DNA of 64,000 nt from Burkholderia sp. Leaf177 (GCF_001424345.1 NZ_LMPF01000023.1:63006-127005); one strand, 5' to 3'; counted from the stretch's first letter, positions 50,069-59,832 are shown. Made by a program: numbers and translations. The notes: generated by a model not told the origin, from the sequence alone.

Positions 50069-51231
50069 TTCAGCATCACCTTCGGTACGACGGAAAGACC
50101 GAGCGGCAATGGCAAGTCGGGTTGCATGCCGTTATCGATCACGATTTTCACCGGCACGCGCTGCACGATCTTCACGAAGTTTCCCGTCGCGTTTTCAGCG
50201 GGAAATGCCGAGAAACGCGAGCCGCTGCCAAGCTGGATGCTGTCCACGTGACCGTGCAGTTTCAGGTCGGGATAAGCATCGACGGCCACGTCCACGGCGT
50301 CGCCCGGACGCATGCGCTCGAGTTGCGATTCCTTGAAGTTCGCGGTGATCCAGACGGTCGTGGTCACGAGCGAAAAGATCGATGTGCCCGCTTGCAGGAA
50401 GCTTCCGTATTGCACGTTGCGCTTCGTGACCCAGCCATCGGCGGGCGCTCGCAACTCCGTGTACGAGAGATTGAGCGCGGCTGCCTCAACCTGCGCTTCG
50501 GCTTGATGAACCTGTTCGCGGCGTTCGTCGACCGTAGCCTGCGCCTGGCTGATCTGCTGCGGCACGAGACTCGCGGTCTTGACCTGCGCGCGAGCTTGCG
50601 CCACGTTGGCGGCTGCGCTTTGTTGCTGCGCGGTCGCGGTATCGATGTTTTGCTGCGACGTTGCGCGCACGTCCACCGAACGCTGGCGCTCATAAGCCGC
50701 GCGGCTTTGCGTCAAGTTGGCTTGCGCCGATTGTTCCTGCGCCTTGGCTTGCGTCAATTGCGCCGGGAACTGCACCCGCGCGATAGCGAGCTGCACTTGC
50801 GCCGCGTTGAGCTGGGCCTTCGCCAGGCCAAGCTGCGCGTTGGCCTGATCGAGTTGCGCCTGATAGTCGCGAGGATCGATCTTGATCAGGAGGTCATTCT
50901 TATGGACGAACTTGTTGTCGCCCAGATTCATGACCACGACATAACCCGAGACCTTCGGCGCGATGGTGACCGCATCGCCGTCGGTATAGGCGTCGTCCGT
51001 GCTGACTTGATTACGGGTCGCGAACCACCAGATCAGCCCCGCGATAATGATAAGAATGACGATGACAGCCAGAATGATGAGCGGCTTTTTCCCGGGGCCT
51101 TTCTTCTTGCCATCCTTCTTTTCCGTGTCGTCGCCCTGCTTTTTATCGTTGCCGGATTTGTCCTTCGCGTCTTCGTTTTTATCGGCGGGATGCTCGGCGT
51201 CGTGGTCGGGTTTTTCGTCTTGATCAGGCAT
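50065..51231 (-). CDS. emrA: EmrA-type membrane fusion protein
   Basis: A 388-residue HlyD-family adaptor. A long, highly charged cytoplasmic N-terminus (about 50 residues rich in Asp/Lys) is followed by one transmembrane helix (about 50-70), VSTDDAYTDGDAVTIAPKVSGYV and a long helical hairpin rich in Gln/Ala. The C-terminus has the barrel domain with YTELRAPADGWVTKRNV. The first 48 residues are unusually charged relative to E. coli EmrA. First gene of the efflux operon. Confidence 0.9.
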   Translation of the reverse strand: MPDQDEKPDHDAEHPADKNEDAKDKSGNDKKQGDDTEKKDGKKKGPGKKPLIILAVIVILIIIAGLIWWFATRNQVSTDDAYTDGDAVTIAPKVSGYVVVMNLGDNKFVHKNDLLIKIDPRDYQAQLDQANAQLGLAKAQLNAAQVQLAIARVQFPAQLTQAKAQEQSAQANLTQSRAAYERQRSVDVRATSQQNIDTATAQQQSAAANVAQARAQVKTASLVPQQISQAQATVDERREQVHQAEAQVEAAALNLSYTELRAPADGWVTKRNVQYGSFLQAGTSIFSLVTTTVWITANFKESQLERMRPGDAVDVAVDAYPDLKLHGHVDSIQLGSGSRFSAFPAENATGNFVKIVQRVPVKIVIDNGMQPDLPLPLGLSVVPKVMLK

Positions 51232-51451
51232 CAGGCTTCTCTCACTCGTTCAAACCTGAAGCGCGCAGGAGCAACTCCTCACGCCAGGCAAGAGGTCGAC
51301 GGAATGGGTACTGTGCGCTGAAGATGTTCAGCCAAGTGGATCAGCGCCAAGCGCAGTGCAGTAGCAAACCTTATGCCTCGGCGGTGCGCATGCGACGCCT
51401 AATGCCACGAGCGTTCGAGATTACAGATAGTAAGCAGACCTGCGTGGTGCA

Positions 51452-52192
51452 TCAAAGCGCCGACAAATGCGCGATCAGCGGATAGTGATCCGACGCAACG
51501 CGCGCCAATGCGCTTTTATGCACCTCGACCTTCACGAGACGCTCGCCCGGATGCACCCAGATCCGGTCTAGCGCGAACAATGGATATCGTGTGGGAAAGG
51601 TCTTCGGCGAACTTGCACGATAAAAATGCGAGACCAACCGACGCAGCGTGCGCCCATAAATAAACCATTCGTTGAGATCGCCCAGAAGAATGACGGGCAA
51701 CTCGGGCGTATCGAAACGTTGCAACACTTGCTCCACTTGCGCGCGTCTTTCACTCGATGCCAGCCCGAGATGCGTCGCCACGACCCGCCACGTTTCCCCG
51801 CCGCAATCGATATCCGCATCCAGCGCGCCGCGCGGCTCGCGGCTCTTGAACGAAAGGTCGAGCGTGCGCACTGCGCGCACCGGAAAGCGCGTCAGCACGG
51901 CATTGCCGTAGCGCCGCGCGGGGGTATCGAGTGTGGGACCTTCCACCGCATGAAGGCCGGTAAGACGCTGGAGCAGCGTGAGCACGTCGGGTGAATCGCT
52001 GCCGCCTAAAGGCACTTCCTGGAGCGCGAAAATATCGGCGTCGATTTCGGCAAGCACGGCCGCGATCCGTTCCGGCGCGAGTTTGCCGTCCACGCCGACC
52101 GCGCCGTGCACGTTGTAAGTCGCGATCCGCAGGCCGCGTGTAGCGAGCGATGCCGAAGGCGGTTCGATACGAACCTCATGCATCGATGTCAT
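51452..52192 (-). CDS. Endonuclease/exonuclease/phosphatase family protein
   Basis: A 246-residue EEP-fold enzyme. The catalytic elements are visible: TYNVHGAVG (Asn), IFALQEV (Glu metal ligand), ATHLGL (His), LLGDLNEW (Asp/Asn), LDRIWVH and SDHYPLIAHL (Asp/His). Members hydrolyse phosphodiester or phosphomonoester bonds in nucleic acids, inositol phosphates or lipids. The start codon overlaps the stop of the upstream phospholipase D-VTT gene (ATGA), suggesting that its substrate may be a product of that enzyme. Confidence 0.9.
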   Translation of the reverse strand: MTSMHEVRIEPPSASLATRGLRIATYNVHGAVGVDGKLAPERIAAVLAEIDADIFALQEVPLGGSDSPDVLTLLQRLTGLHAVEGPTLDTPARRYGNAVLTRFPVRAVRTLDLSFKSREPRGALDADIDCGGETWRVVATHLGLASSERRAQVEQVLQRFDTPELPVILLGDLNEWFIYGRTLRRLVSHFYRASSPKTFPTRYPLFALDRIWVHPGERLVKVEVHKSALARVASDHYPLIAHLSAL

Positions 52193-54450
52193 TGACTCAC
52201 CTCGCGTTGCGCTTCTTTCGGCGCTTCGACTTCCACATCCACAACGCGTTCATGCGGCGGCTGCACTGCGCGTTTGCGCTGGCGCTCGCCTTCCTCAGCG
52301 CGTTCCTTACGGCCGAGAAAGCGCTGCAACAGCACCGATATCGCCACGAGCGTCACGCCTATTCCGATCAGCACGCCAAACGACATGGCTGTCGGATGCT
52401 GCAGCGATGCCACCAGTTGATGCGCGAAGGCGACTGTCAGCAAGATTCCCGGCCCCATGCCGATCAACGTGCCGAGCATGAAATCCCGCAAGCCGATCAT
52501 CGAAGCGCCGGCAACCAGATTCACGATAGTGAACGGCGCAACCGGCAAGATGCGCAGGATGACGACGGCGACCAGTCCGCGCTTCGCAACGCGCTCGCTG
52601 AGCTTGTTCACGCGCGCGCCGGCCACGCGGCGCACCACGTCGCGGCCAAGCCATTCGCCGAGCAAGTACGTGACGGCCGCCGCTACAAGCGTTCCAACGA
52701 GCGCATAGAAACTGCCCCAAGCGGCGCCGAAAACGAGGCCAGTGGTTGCGATCAGCAAAGTGACGGGTATCGATACAACCGCGGCAAGCACATACGCAAG
52801 CAGGATCCACAGCGGCGCAAGCGGCAGCGTATCGATACGACGCGTCTGGCGCGCGAGCGCCGCTAGGTTGAGATAGTCGCCGAGCGGCGTCCAGTGCCAG
52901 GCCGCGGCGAACCCTACGATCAGCAGCGCCAGAACGCCGAGCAACGCGAACCTTCCAATCAGCCGATGCGGTTTTTCCACCGGCACGAACTGTCCGACAA
53001 GTTGCTCGGCCTCGACCGGCTTCTCCGGATCGATCAACGCTTCCGGCGGCACCAGCCGGTCGACATCCGGCGTGACAGTCGGGTTCAAGCGCTCCAGCGT
53101 CCTGTGTTCGGCGGCGTCTTTCATCAGCGCCGCGATTGCGTCGTTCATGCCGTGGCGTGCGCCGAGTTCGCCCTCCAGTTCGCCGATCTCGCAGCCGAGA
53201 TGTTCGGCGAGCAGCGAATTGCGCATGCGGGCAAGCGCGGCCTGGATGCGTGGATTACCGTTGGCATCGATCGCAATGTTGCATTCGGTGTCGAGCACCA
53301 TCGAGCGGTTGTTGAGATTCGCCGATCCGACCAGCAACAAGTTGTCATCGACGATCATCAGCTTGCTATGCACATTCACGCAGCCCGAATCCAGCCCCGG
53401 CACGCTCGGCGACATCAAGCGGTATCGGTCGTGCGCATCGGCTTCCTTTAGCATCCGGTGCAGCCGCGCGCGCAACACGCCCATCGTCATTTCCTGGAGC
53501 CAGCCGCTTTGCATGCGCGGCGCGACGATGGTGATATCGGGACCATCGGGCTTTTCGAGCATCGCCTTCAACGCCCCGCCGATAGAACCCGCCGTGAAAT
53601 ATTGGTTCTCTATATAGATGCTGCGTTGCGCGCACCCGATGGCATCGAGATATTGCTGGCGGATTTGCTGCACGGCTGGCCGGCCGCTGAACGCGGGCTC
53701 GGTCAACGAAATCGCCACGTCCACATTCTCCAGATCGACCGCGCGCGACGGCGGCCATGGATCGCTGTCCGACATCGCCCGATGCGAGCGGATCGCAAAC
53801 CGCCGCCCGCAAGCGCGCTGCCAGCGCTCGCGCGCGAGCAGGCCCATGGCGCGCGCGGCGTCGCCGTCGAACATCGTGTGGACGTCGTGAAACGGTTGAT
53901 ATGGCTCGCTGTTTGCGTCGCGACGCAAGGGGTCATCGGCATCGTGTCGCGGCGTGTCCCAGCGCGAACGCGTGAGATCCAGACCGCCGACAAACGCGAG
54001 CTTGTCGTCGATCACCACGACTTTCTGATGATGCGAGCCGCCCATTGGATGCTTGCCGTCCATCTGAAAAGCGACCCGCCGATGCGAACGCCAACCCATC
54101 TTGTAGACCGGCAGCCACTCACGCTCGAACGCATAAAGCATCGCGAAATCCCACGCGAGAATGTAGATGCGCAGCCGTTTATGCGTTGCCGCGACGTCGT
54201 GCAGGAAATCGCCGAGAGCATCGGCGTATCCGTCGTCGTTGCCTTCCGGCGTCAGTTTCATGCGGCTGTCGATATCCCAGCCGAGGATAAAAACCGTGCG
54301 CTGCGCGCGCGTGATCGCTTCGCGCAGCACGCGGAAGTAATCCGAGCCATCGATCAACAAGCTGAATCGATCGGCATGGCGAACGCTGTCGCAATTGTGG
54401 CCGGGCTGAGAAAACGCGGATGAATCGCTGGAGAGAGGGTCGGGGCGCAT
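52189..54450 (-). CDS. Phospholipase D-family protein fused to a VTT (DedA-like) membrane domain
   Basis: A 753-residue protein. Two HKD catalytic motifs are intact: H141-x-K143-x4-D148 (HHQKVVVIDDK) and H361-x-K363-x4-D368 (HSKLMIVDDN), each followed by a GG/N loop (VGGLD, VGSANLNN). After a linker, about residues 500-715 carry six or so transmembrane helices with VTT/SNARE-associated motifs (FGAAWGSFYALVGTLVAAA; RILPVAPFTIVNLVAGAS; GMGPG). PLD-type phospholipid synthases or phosphodiesterases with a VTT partner domain act on membrane lipids. The start at 54450 lacks a clear RBS. The C-tail is charged and repetitive. Confidence 0.9.
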   Translation of the reverse strand: MRPDPLSSDSSAFSQPGHNCDSVRHADRFSLLIDGSDYFRVLREAITRAQRTVFILGWDIDSRMKLTPEGNDDGYADALGDFLHDVAATHKRLRIYILAWDFAMLYAFEREWLPVYKMGWRSHRRVAFQMDGKHPMGGSHHQKVVVIDDKLAFVGGLDLTRSRWDTPRHDADDPLRRDANSEPYQPFHDVHTMFDGDAARAMGLLARERWQRACGRRFAIRSHRAMSDSDPWPPSRAVDLENVDVAISLTEPAFSGRPAVQQIRQQYLDAIGCAQRSIYIENQYFTAGSIGGALKAMLEKPDGPDITIVAPRMQSGWLQEMTMGVLRARLHRMLKEADAHDRYRLMSPSVPGLDSGCVNVHSKLMIVDDNLLLVGSANLNNRSMVLDTECNIAIDANGNPRIQAALARMRNSLLAEHLGCEIGELEGELGARHGMNDAIAALMKDAAEHRTLERLNPTVTPDVDRLVPPEALIDPEKPVEAEQLVGQFVPVEKPHRLIGRFALLGVLALLIVGFAAAWHWTPLGDYLNLAALARQTRRIDTLPLAPLWILLAYVLAAVVSIPVTLLIATTGLVFGAAWGSFYALVGTLVAAAVTYLLGEWLGRDVVRRVAGARVNKLSERVAKRGLVAVVILRILPVAPFTIVNLVAGASMIGLRDFMLGTLIGMGPGILLTVAFAHQLVASLQHPTAMSFGVLIGIGVTLVAISVLLQRFLGRKERAEEGERQRKRAVQPPHERVVDVEVEAPKEAQREVSQ

Positions 54451-54619
54451 CGAAAGTTTTTTGCAAGCACCGTGCCCGGCATTGCACTGCGGCAAGAAGA
54501 GCGCCGAATTCTTAAGCACCGTATAGGAAATGATCCGCAAATCTGTACCGGTACTGTACCGATCCATTCTCATAAACTGGCGCAATTGATCTCGAAATTT
54601 TGCCCGACCAGGAAATGCC

Positions 54620-55240
54620 ATGCATCTCGATGCCGCTTTGATGACCGCGCTGCCCGCCGCCCTCCTGTTCGCACTCGTGACGTCCATCACGCCTGGCCCG
54701 AACAACACCATGCTGCTGGCATCCGGCGTGAACTTCGGACTGCGTCGCACCATGCCGCATGTGTTCGGCATCAGCGCGGGCGTGGCCATCCTGATGATCC
54801 TGGCGGGTCTCGGCGTGGCGCAGGCGCTCGCGCATTTCACCTGGGCTTACACGTTGCTCGAAACGCTGAGCGTGGCGTATCTGTTGTATCTAGCGTGGAA
54901 GATTGCGACGTCATCGGCGGTGCAAGTACGCGACGGCGAGCGCCGCCCCATGCGTTTCATTGAAGCCGCCGCGTTCCAGTGGATCAACCCGAAGGCATGG
55001 ATGATGGTCCTGACAGCCGCAACCACCATCCACTTGCACTCCAGCATTTCGATGAACGCCGTGCTCATGGCGCTGGTATTCATCGTGGTCGGGATGCCTT
55101 GCATCATCTTGTGGGCCGCGTTCGGTACGTCCATGCGCAATCTGCTCACCAACCCGCGCTGGCTGCGCGTCTTCAACTGGACCATGGCCGCGTTGCTCGT
55201 GCTGTCGCTTTATCCGATTCTTGAACGCGCATTTGTGTAG
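54620..55240 (+). CDS. LysE/RhtB family amino acid exporter
   Basis: A 206-residue exporter with about six transmembrane segments. LysE-family text: TSITPGPNNTMLLASGVNFGLRRTMPHVFGISAGVA at the N-terminus and FQWINPKAWMMVLTAATTI in the middle. It exports an amino acid or related cation; the substrate is not readable. It is divergent from the phospholipase D-VTT gene, with 169 nt between. Confidence 0.9.
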   Translation: MHLDAALMTALPAALLFALVTSITPGPNNTMLLASGVNFGLRRTMPHVFGISAGVAILMILAGLGVAQALAHFTWAYTLLETLSVAYLLYLAWKIATSSAVQVRDGERRPMRFIEAAAFQWINPKAWMMVLTAATTIHLHSSISMNAVLMALVFIVVGMPCIILWAAFGTSMRNLLTNPRWLRVFNWTMAALLVLSLYPILERAFV

Positions 55241-55509
55241 AGCGTGTAATCAGCGAGCCACACGTTGCAGCAACAGATTCCCGTTTCATTTTCAATATTA
55301 GGAATCAGCCTATTTTGTCTTAGGCGGCGCATACTGAACCTGCCTGCCGCCGCGCAAAATATGCAGCCTCATTGCAACTTTAGCCGTTCATAGCGGCAAG
55401 ACTTGCGCCCATTCCGCCGTACCGGGGGATCGACAGGCATGTACGAAGCTTGCTTCCCGATCAACTCGCGCCCTGTTGGCGCGGCTTTGAAATCTCCCAA
55501 GGAGTCGCC

Positions 55510-55674
55510 ATGTCTGGAGCTAACCGCCCGTCCGGTCCCGCAACACGCAAGTCCCTCGACCTCGCCGATCAAATTGAACGCGATGAACTCGAGAACAACC
55601 TGCCGGACGCGCTAAACAACGTCGACGAAGACGATCTCGACGACGAACCCGACACCGGCACGTCCCGCCGATAA
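55510..55674 (+). CDS. Small acidic hypothetical protein, 54 aa
   Basis: The ATG at 55510 has AAGGAG 6 nt upstream. The product is very acidic at its C-terminus (NVDEDDLDDEPDTGTSRR) with a DLADQIERDELENNLPDALNN helix. No signal peptide or cysteine. No family recognised. An intrinsic terminator follows directly, so it is a single-gene unit. Confidence 0.6.
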   Translation: MSGANRPSGPATRKSLDLADQIERDELENNLPDALNNVDEDDLDDEPDTGTSRR

Positions 55675-55718
55675 CACGCCCCAGCCACTTTACGCGCCCT
55701 GACCGGCGCGCCGCATCC

Positions 55719-55750
55719 GCCGCACTTGCGCAACGCAGTGCGGCTTTTTT
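55719..55750 (+). terminator. Intrinsic terminator
   Basis: An 8-bp GC-rich stem GCCGCACT/AGTGCGGC with a 10-nt loop and six T directly after. It follows the small acidic protein gene by 45 nt. Confidence 0.9.
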
Positions 55751-55919
55751 GTACTTTTTTGTTCATGCTGCCCTTTTTATTGTTGTGAAGCGCTTTTGGG
55801 CACGAGGGTTGCTCTACCTTCGGCGCTGCAGGACACAGCGGCATTTCAAGCAATCAAAGCGGCCGGGCGTCAAGCCAGCACGCAAACCAATCCGATAAAT
55901 CGACCCTTTGGAGGGCTTC

Positions 55920-56081
55920 ATGCTTCGATACGCTGTCATCTTTTTCATCATCGCGATCATCGCGGCGTTTTTTGGCTTCGGCGGTATCGCTAGTGGCGCA
56001 ACCGAGATCGCGAAGATCCTGTTCTTCATCTTCATCGTGATCTTCCTGGCAACGCTGCTGCTCGGCGTATTCAGGCGATGA
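55920..56081 (+). CDS. DUF1328 (UPF0391) small membrane protein
   Basis: A 53-residue protein with GGAGG 5 nt before the ATG. It has two hydrophobic helices (AVIFFIIAIIAAFFGFGGI and ILFFIFIVIFLATLLLGVF) linked by ASGATEIAK. This is the complete DUF1328 family, typically stress-associated membrane proteins of unknown role (E. coli YtjA-like). A perfect hairpin terminator follows. Confidence 0.9.
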   Translation: MLRYAVIFFIIAIIAAFFGFGGIASGATEIAKILFFIFIVIFLATLLLGVFRR

Positions 56082-56120
56082 AACCCCGGTGCCGCTGAAT
56101 GCAGCGGCATCGTCGGGAAT

Positions 56121-56150
56121 AAAAAAGCGCGAGCATGCTCGCGCTTTTTT
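56121..56150. terminator. Bidirectional intrinsic terminator
   Basis: A perfect 15-bp palindromic stem AAAAAAGCGCGAGCA with no spacer beyond the central four bases, with six T on both strands. It terminates the DUF1328 gene and, on the minus strand, the convergent Ig-repeat gene. Confidence 0.9.
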
Positions 56151-56229
56151 TATGTGTTGGTGCTTGGGCAAGCACCTTCCGCTCATGCTTTAAACCGCCC
56201 TTTCATGCCTGCCAACGCCGGTTATCGGA

Positions 56230-57960
56230 TCAATGAACGACGACCTGAATGTCTTGCTGAGCGAGCAATTCAGCGTGGGCACCCGAATGCTCATAGACGT
56301 TGTAAGTAACACCGCTCACCTGCGCAGTGCCGTGCTGCTGCCATTCGCCGTCAGCAAGCCCGGCGACATGTGCATTCGACAGATCGACAGTGTCGCCTTC
56401 CTTCCCATTGACAATCAGTTGCTGCTTGCCGTCCTTGTGGAAAAGATCTTGTTCGCCGGCGTTGAGCACATCGGCGAGCGAAAGTTTGAGGATGGCGTGC
56501 TGGCTTACACCGCTACTTGCTTCACCGTTTAGCGGCTTCGACTCGATTGGTTTGGCCGCGAACGAAGTCAGATCGATGATGCCGTGATCGCTCGTAACAT
56601 GGAAAGCACTTGAAGCCTCGGTTGTACCCTCGCCTGGTGTCACCGCATGTACCGACGTTTCGTGTCCTGCTACGTTTGCAGTGTCGCTGTGATCGAGCAC
56701 ATCCGATATATGCATGCCCGACTTGAGTACCGGGGTTTCAATCAAGAACAGGAAGTGCTTGGACGTTGCACCCGGAACGCCAGCGCGGGTCAGTTCAATA
56801 GCGCTCAAATTATGCACATCTGCGCTCAAGGCCGCGGCTGGATGGACTGTCCAGTTTCCGTAACCGTCCACGTAGCTGCTGCCAATGAGCGTCGAGCCAT
56901 CGTACACATTGACAAGATGACCCGGCTGACCGCTGCCGCTGATGACCGGCCGCGTCACGTCGGTGGTTCCGCCCGGTGCAATCAAAGACCCAAGCCCGTC
57001 TGAAACTCCGGTGATCGCAGGGGCTCCAGGCGTAGATGTGTCGATCGTGAACCAGTACAGCGATTTGGCCCAAGAGCTTTCCGTTCCCGCCGCGTTGGTC
57101 GCCATTGCACGAAAGCCTGGATAAGTACCGTCGGACATGATGGCGTCTGGCCGGACTGCCCATGTGCCATCAGCACCAACAACTGTTGAACCGACAACGG
57201 CCATACCCTGCAACAAGCTAATGACTTCGCCGGGCTGGCCCGTGCCAAACACTGTCGGACGAGAATCGTCGATGACGCTGAACCCCGCTACCAGACCCTG
57301 GACGGGCCCAACGTGATCCAGCATTCCCAGGATCACAGGAGCGGAGGGTGTCGAAGTATCGATGGTCAGCGCCACATGATTCGACTCCGCGCTATGCGCT
57401 CCAGCCGTATTTGTTTCGATGGCGTAGAAATCATGCCGGCCATCAACGAGTTCGTCGGGGGTTGTAACCGACCACTGACCCGAAACGTCGACTACCGCTG
57501 TGCCGATGAGATGCGTACCGTCGTACAACGAGATTGTGTCGCCTGATTTTCCCGTACCGCTCACGCTGGGTGCTGTGTCATACGTCGCGCCACCAATCGG
57601 AACAGCGTCGCCGTCCGAAGTCGCGATATGAGTCACAACCGGCGCCGGCAATGTTGCTGCACTAATTGCCACGTGCACAAGCGCTGACGAAGCCCCGAAG
57701 TTTCCCAAGGTATCGTGCGCAATAGCGGCGAATGAGTGCGAGCCGGTCTTGATATCCGCTACCGTAGCGAGTTCCCAATAGCCATTGCTGTCCGCCAGCG
57801 TCGATCCAAGTGGCCGGATACCGTCATATACCTCCACGATATTGCCCGCGTCCGCCGTCCCGGTGATTACAGGCTTCGTGCTGTTCGCTACGCCGCCGCT
57901 TGTTGCAGTTCCGACGGAAGTGATGACAGCGGTAGAAGGTTCGTAAGTTTGTAGTGTCAT
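56230..57960 (-). CDS. Ig-like repeat protein with type-I-secretion-like C-terminus
   Basis: A 576-residue protein with no N-terminal signal peptide. Four Ig-like repeats follow one another (about residues 30-95, 128-195, 225-300, 325-395), each with a P.(I/V)(S/T)GTG..G..I.(L/V)YDG...(I/L)G pattern, a G.W.V strand and a (T/A)..A..N..G end. The C-terminal ~150 residues (DLTSFAAKPIESK...LSLADVLNAGEQ...KQQLIVNGKEGDTVDLSNAH...WQQHGTAQVSGVTYNVYEHSGAHAELLAQQDIQVVVH) resemble the targeting ends of large BapA/LapA-like adhesins exported by type I systems. No secretion genes are nearby and there are few repeats, so it may be a short orphan or remnant. The gene is less GC-rich than its neighbours. Confidence 0.7.
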   Translation of the reverse strand: MTLQTYEPSTAVITSVGTATSGGVANSTKPVITGTADAGNIVEVYDGIRPLGSTLADSNGYWELATVADIKTGSHSFAAIAHDTLGNFGASSALVHVAISAATLPAPVVTHIATSDGDAVPIGGATYDTAPSVSGTGKSGDTISLYDGTHLIGTAVVDVSGQWSVTTPDELVDGRHDFYAIETNTAGAHSAESNHVALTIDTSTPSAPVILGMLDHVGPVQGLVAGFSVIDDSRPTVFGTGQPGEVISLLQGMAVVGSTVVGADGTWAVRPDAIMSDGTYPGFRAMATNAAGTESSWAKSLYWFTIDTSTPGAPAITGVSDGLGSLIAPGGTTDVTRPVISGSGQPGHLVNVYDGSTLIGSSYVDGYGNWTVHPAAALSADVHNLSAIELTRAGVPGATSKHFLFLIETPVLKSGMHISDVLDHSDTANVAGHETSVHAVTPGEGTTEASSAFHVTSDHGIIDLTSFAAKPIESKPLNGEASSGVSQHAILKLSLADVLNAGEQDLFHKDGKQQLIVNGKEGDTVDLSNAHVAGLADGEWQQHGTAQVSGVTYNVYEHSGAHAELLAQQDIQVVVH

Positions 57961-58240
57961 TTTTTGCCTTTTTATTTGCTTATGTGGGAAGCGTGGACCT
58001 GCCCCTACACGCTTGCTGGCAACTAAACACCGGTCAATATGGCGCTTGCTGCCAAATCCAGTTTGTCGGCAAAAGATGAAACTAACTACACGATTATTCC
58101 TAAATGCGAAACAGTCTTACAGATATGCCGTCGACTGGCCTCTTTAGAACTGAATTCCCGTCCGCAGGAAAGTTCTATCTCGAAATCGAATTTCATGAAC
58201 TACAAAGTGAAGCCTTCCGTCGTTTGCTGGATTGCAAACA

Positions 58241-59650
58241 TCAGCTCTCTTTCCACCTCCCAACAAACTCCCACAACGCGTCGTCCGTCGAATACGGCAC
58301 GTTGAATCGAAACCACTCGCTTGCGGCATCGGCGGGACGGAAATAAGAGCCCGGAGCCAGCCAGATGCCGTCTTCCAGCGCCTGCGTCGCGAGCTCACTC
58401 GCCTGCGCCGGTTCAACCGGCAACCGCGCCCACAAAAACAGTCCGGCGCGCGGTCTGCAAAACACCTCGAGCCCCAGTGCATCCATGCGCTCCTCCACGC
58501 ATAAATGCGCGTCCTTCAACTTCTCGGTCACCGCCTCCACGTGCCGCGCGTAGCGTCCTTCAGTCAGCACCTTCTCGACGATCCGCTCCGTTGCCGCCGA
58601 TGATGTCAGCCCGACAGCCATCTTCGTGCGCGCAAGCTCGCGCAGCACATCGCGCTCGGCGATCACGTAACCGCAGCGCAGCCCCGGCGTGATCGTCTTC
58701 GAAAAACCGCCTATATAAAGGACACGGTTCAGCCCTTCCATCGCGGCCAAAAGCGGTGCGCCGGGAGGCGCGAGCTCGCGGCTGACATCGTCTTCCACGA
58801 CCCACAAGCCGTGGCGCTCGGCAATCTGCAGCAGGCGAAAAGCTGCGGCCATGCCGAAGGTGGCGCCGGTCGGATTTTGCAGCGTCGTGTTGACGAAGAT
58901 CGCCTTGGGCTTGTGTTCGAGCACGAGCTGCTCGAACACGTCGGTATCGATACCCGCCGGCGTGCGCGGAACGCCCAACACAGTCAGCCCGGAAAGCCGC
59001 AGGATCTGAAGCAGATTGCAATACCCCGGATCTTCGACCACGACCCTGTCGCCAGGACGCAAAAGGGTGCGCACGATCAGATCCAGCGCTTGCGTGGCGC
59101 CCGCGGTCAACAACACATTGGCAGCAGGGTCCGCCGGCAAACCGTGACGATCGAGCTGCTCGGCGATGCGTTCGCGTAGCGGCGCGAAACCATACGGATG
59201 CCCGTAGTCCGCCATGCGCGCGGCCGGCACGCGGCTCACCGATCGCAACGCGTGATGCAAGCCGCTTTCGTTCACCCACTCGTTCGGCAACCAGCCGCAA
59301 CCGGCTTTGATGGGCACGGAATGATCCGCGAATACGTCCGACAACAACCACGTCGCGGTGAGACTCGGCGGCTGCCACGTCACGCTGCGCCGGGGCGCGG
59401 CAGCCGTGCGCGCCGCCACCCGGTAACCGGAGCCGCGCCGCGCGACCACGAGTCCCATCGACACAAGGCGTCCATATGCCTCGGTTACTGTGAACGTGCT
59501 GAGGCGTTCGGTCTGCGCGAGTTGGCGCACCGATGGCAGCAGCGCGCCGGCGCGCAACGTCTGCTGCTCGATCGCGTCGGAAAACGCGTTGACGAGTTGC
59601 TCGACGAGCGTCGCCTGCGTCCGGCCACGGTCCAATTGAAGTTCGATCAT
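58241..59650 (-). CDS. MocR/PdxR-type GntR regulator with aminotransferase domain
   Basis: A 469-residue fusion. Residues about 8-75 are a GntR winged helix (NAFSDAIEQQTLRAGALLPSVRQLAQTERLSTFTVTEAYGRLVSMGLV). Residues about 105-465 are a fold-type I aminotransferase; the PLP lysine is in YIGGFSKTITPGLRCGYV. Known PdxR/MocR proteins sense PLP or amines and regulate a neighbouring transaminase, vitamin B6 or GABA gene. It is divergent from an omega-transaminase gene, which is the obvious candidate target. Start at 59650; short 182-nt promoter region. Confidence 0.9.
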   Translation of the reverse strand: MIELQLDRGRTQATLVEQLVNAFSDAIEQQTLRAGALLPSVRQLAQTERLSTFTVTEAYGRLVSMGLVVARRGSGYRVAARTAAAPRRSVTWQPPSLTATWLLSDVFADHSVPIKAGCGWLPNEWVNESGLHHALRSVSRVPAARMADYGHPYGFAPLRERIAEQLDRHGLPADPAANVLLTAGATQALDLIVRTLLRPGDRVVVEDPGYCNLLQILRLSGLTVLGVPRTPAGIDTDVFEQLVLEHKPKAIFVNTTLQNPTGATFGMAAAFRLLQIAERHGLWVVEDDVSRELAPPGAPLLAAMEGLNRVLYIGGFSKTITPGLRCGYVIAERDVLRELARTKMAVGLTSSAATERIVEKVLTEGRYARHVEAVTEKLKDAHLCVEERMDALGLEVFCRPRAGLFLWARLPVEPAQASELATQALEDGIWLAPGSYFRPADAASEWFRFNVPYSTDDALWEFVGRWKES

Positions 59651-59832
59651 GAGTCGCGGAAAAGAGGATGATCAGATAAGTGCGCGTCCAGAGCAGTCTG
59701 CCGCATGCGCCGACGCTCGGCCGATACAGTTCTTGCCATTCTGCCAGCACAGTTCTTCACGCGACAGGACAACTGTCTATGCCGCGCGTTTTTATCGAGG
59801 AATACATTGCGTGTTCTAACAGGAGATTTCAC

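Noticed and set aside
50122..51321. Plus-strand open frame of 399 codons opposite emrA
   Set aside because: No credible start or domain, and emrA is complete.
52189..54840. Longer 883-codon version of the phospholipase D-VTT gene
   Set aside because: The extra 130 residues have no domain, read antisense through the divergent lysE gene start, and do not match the family.
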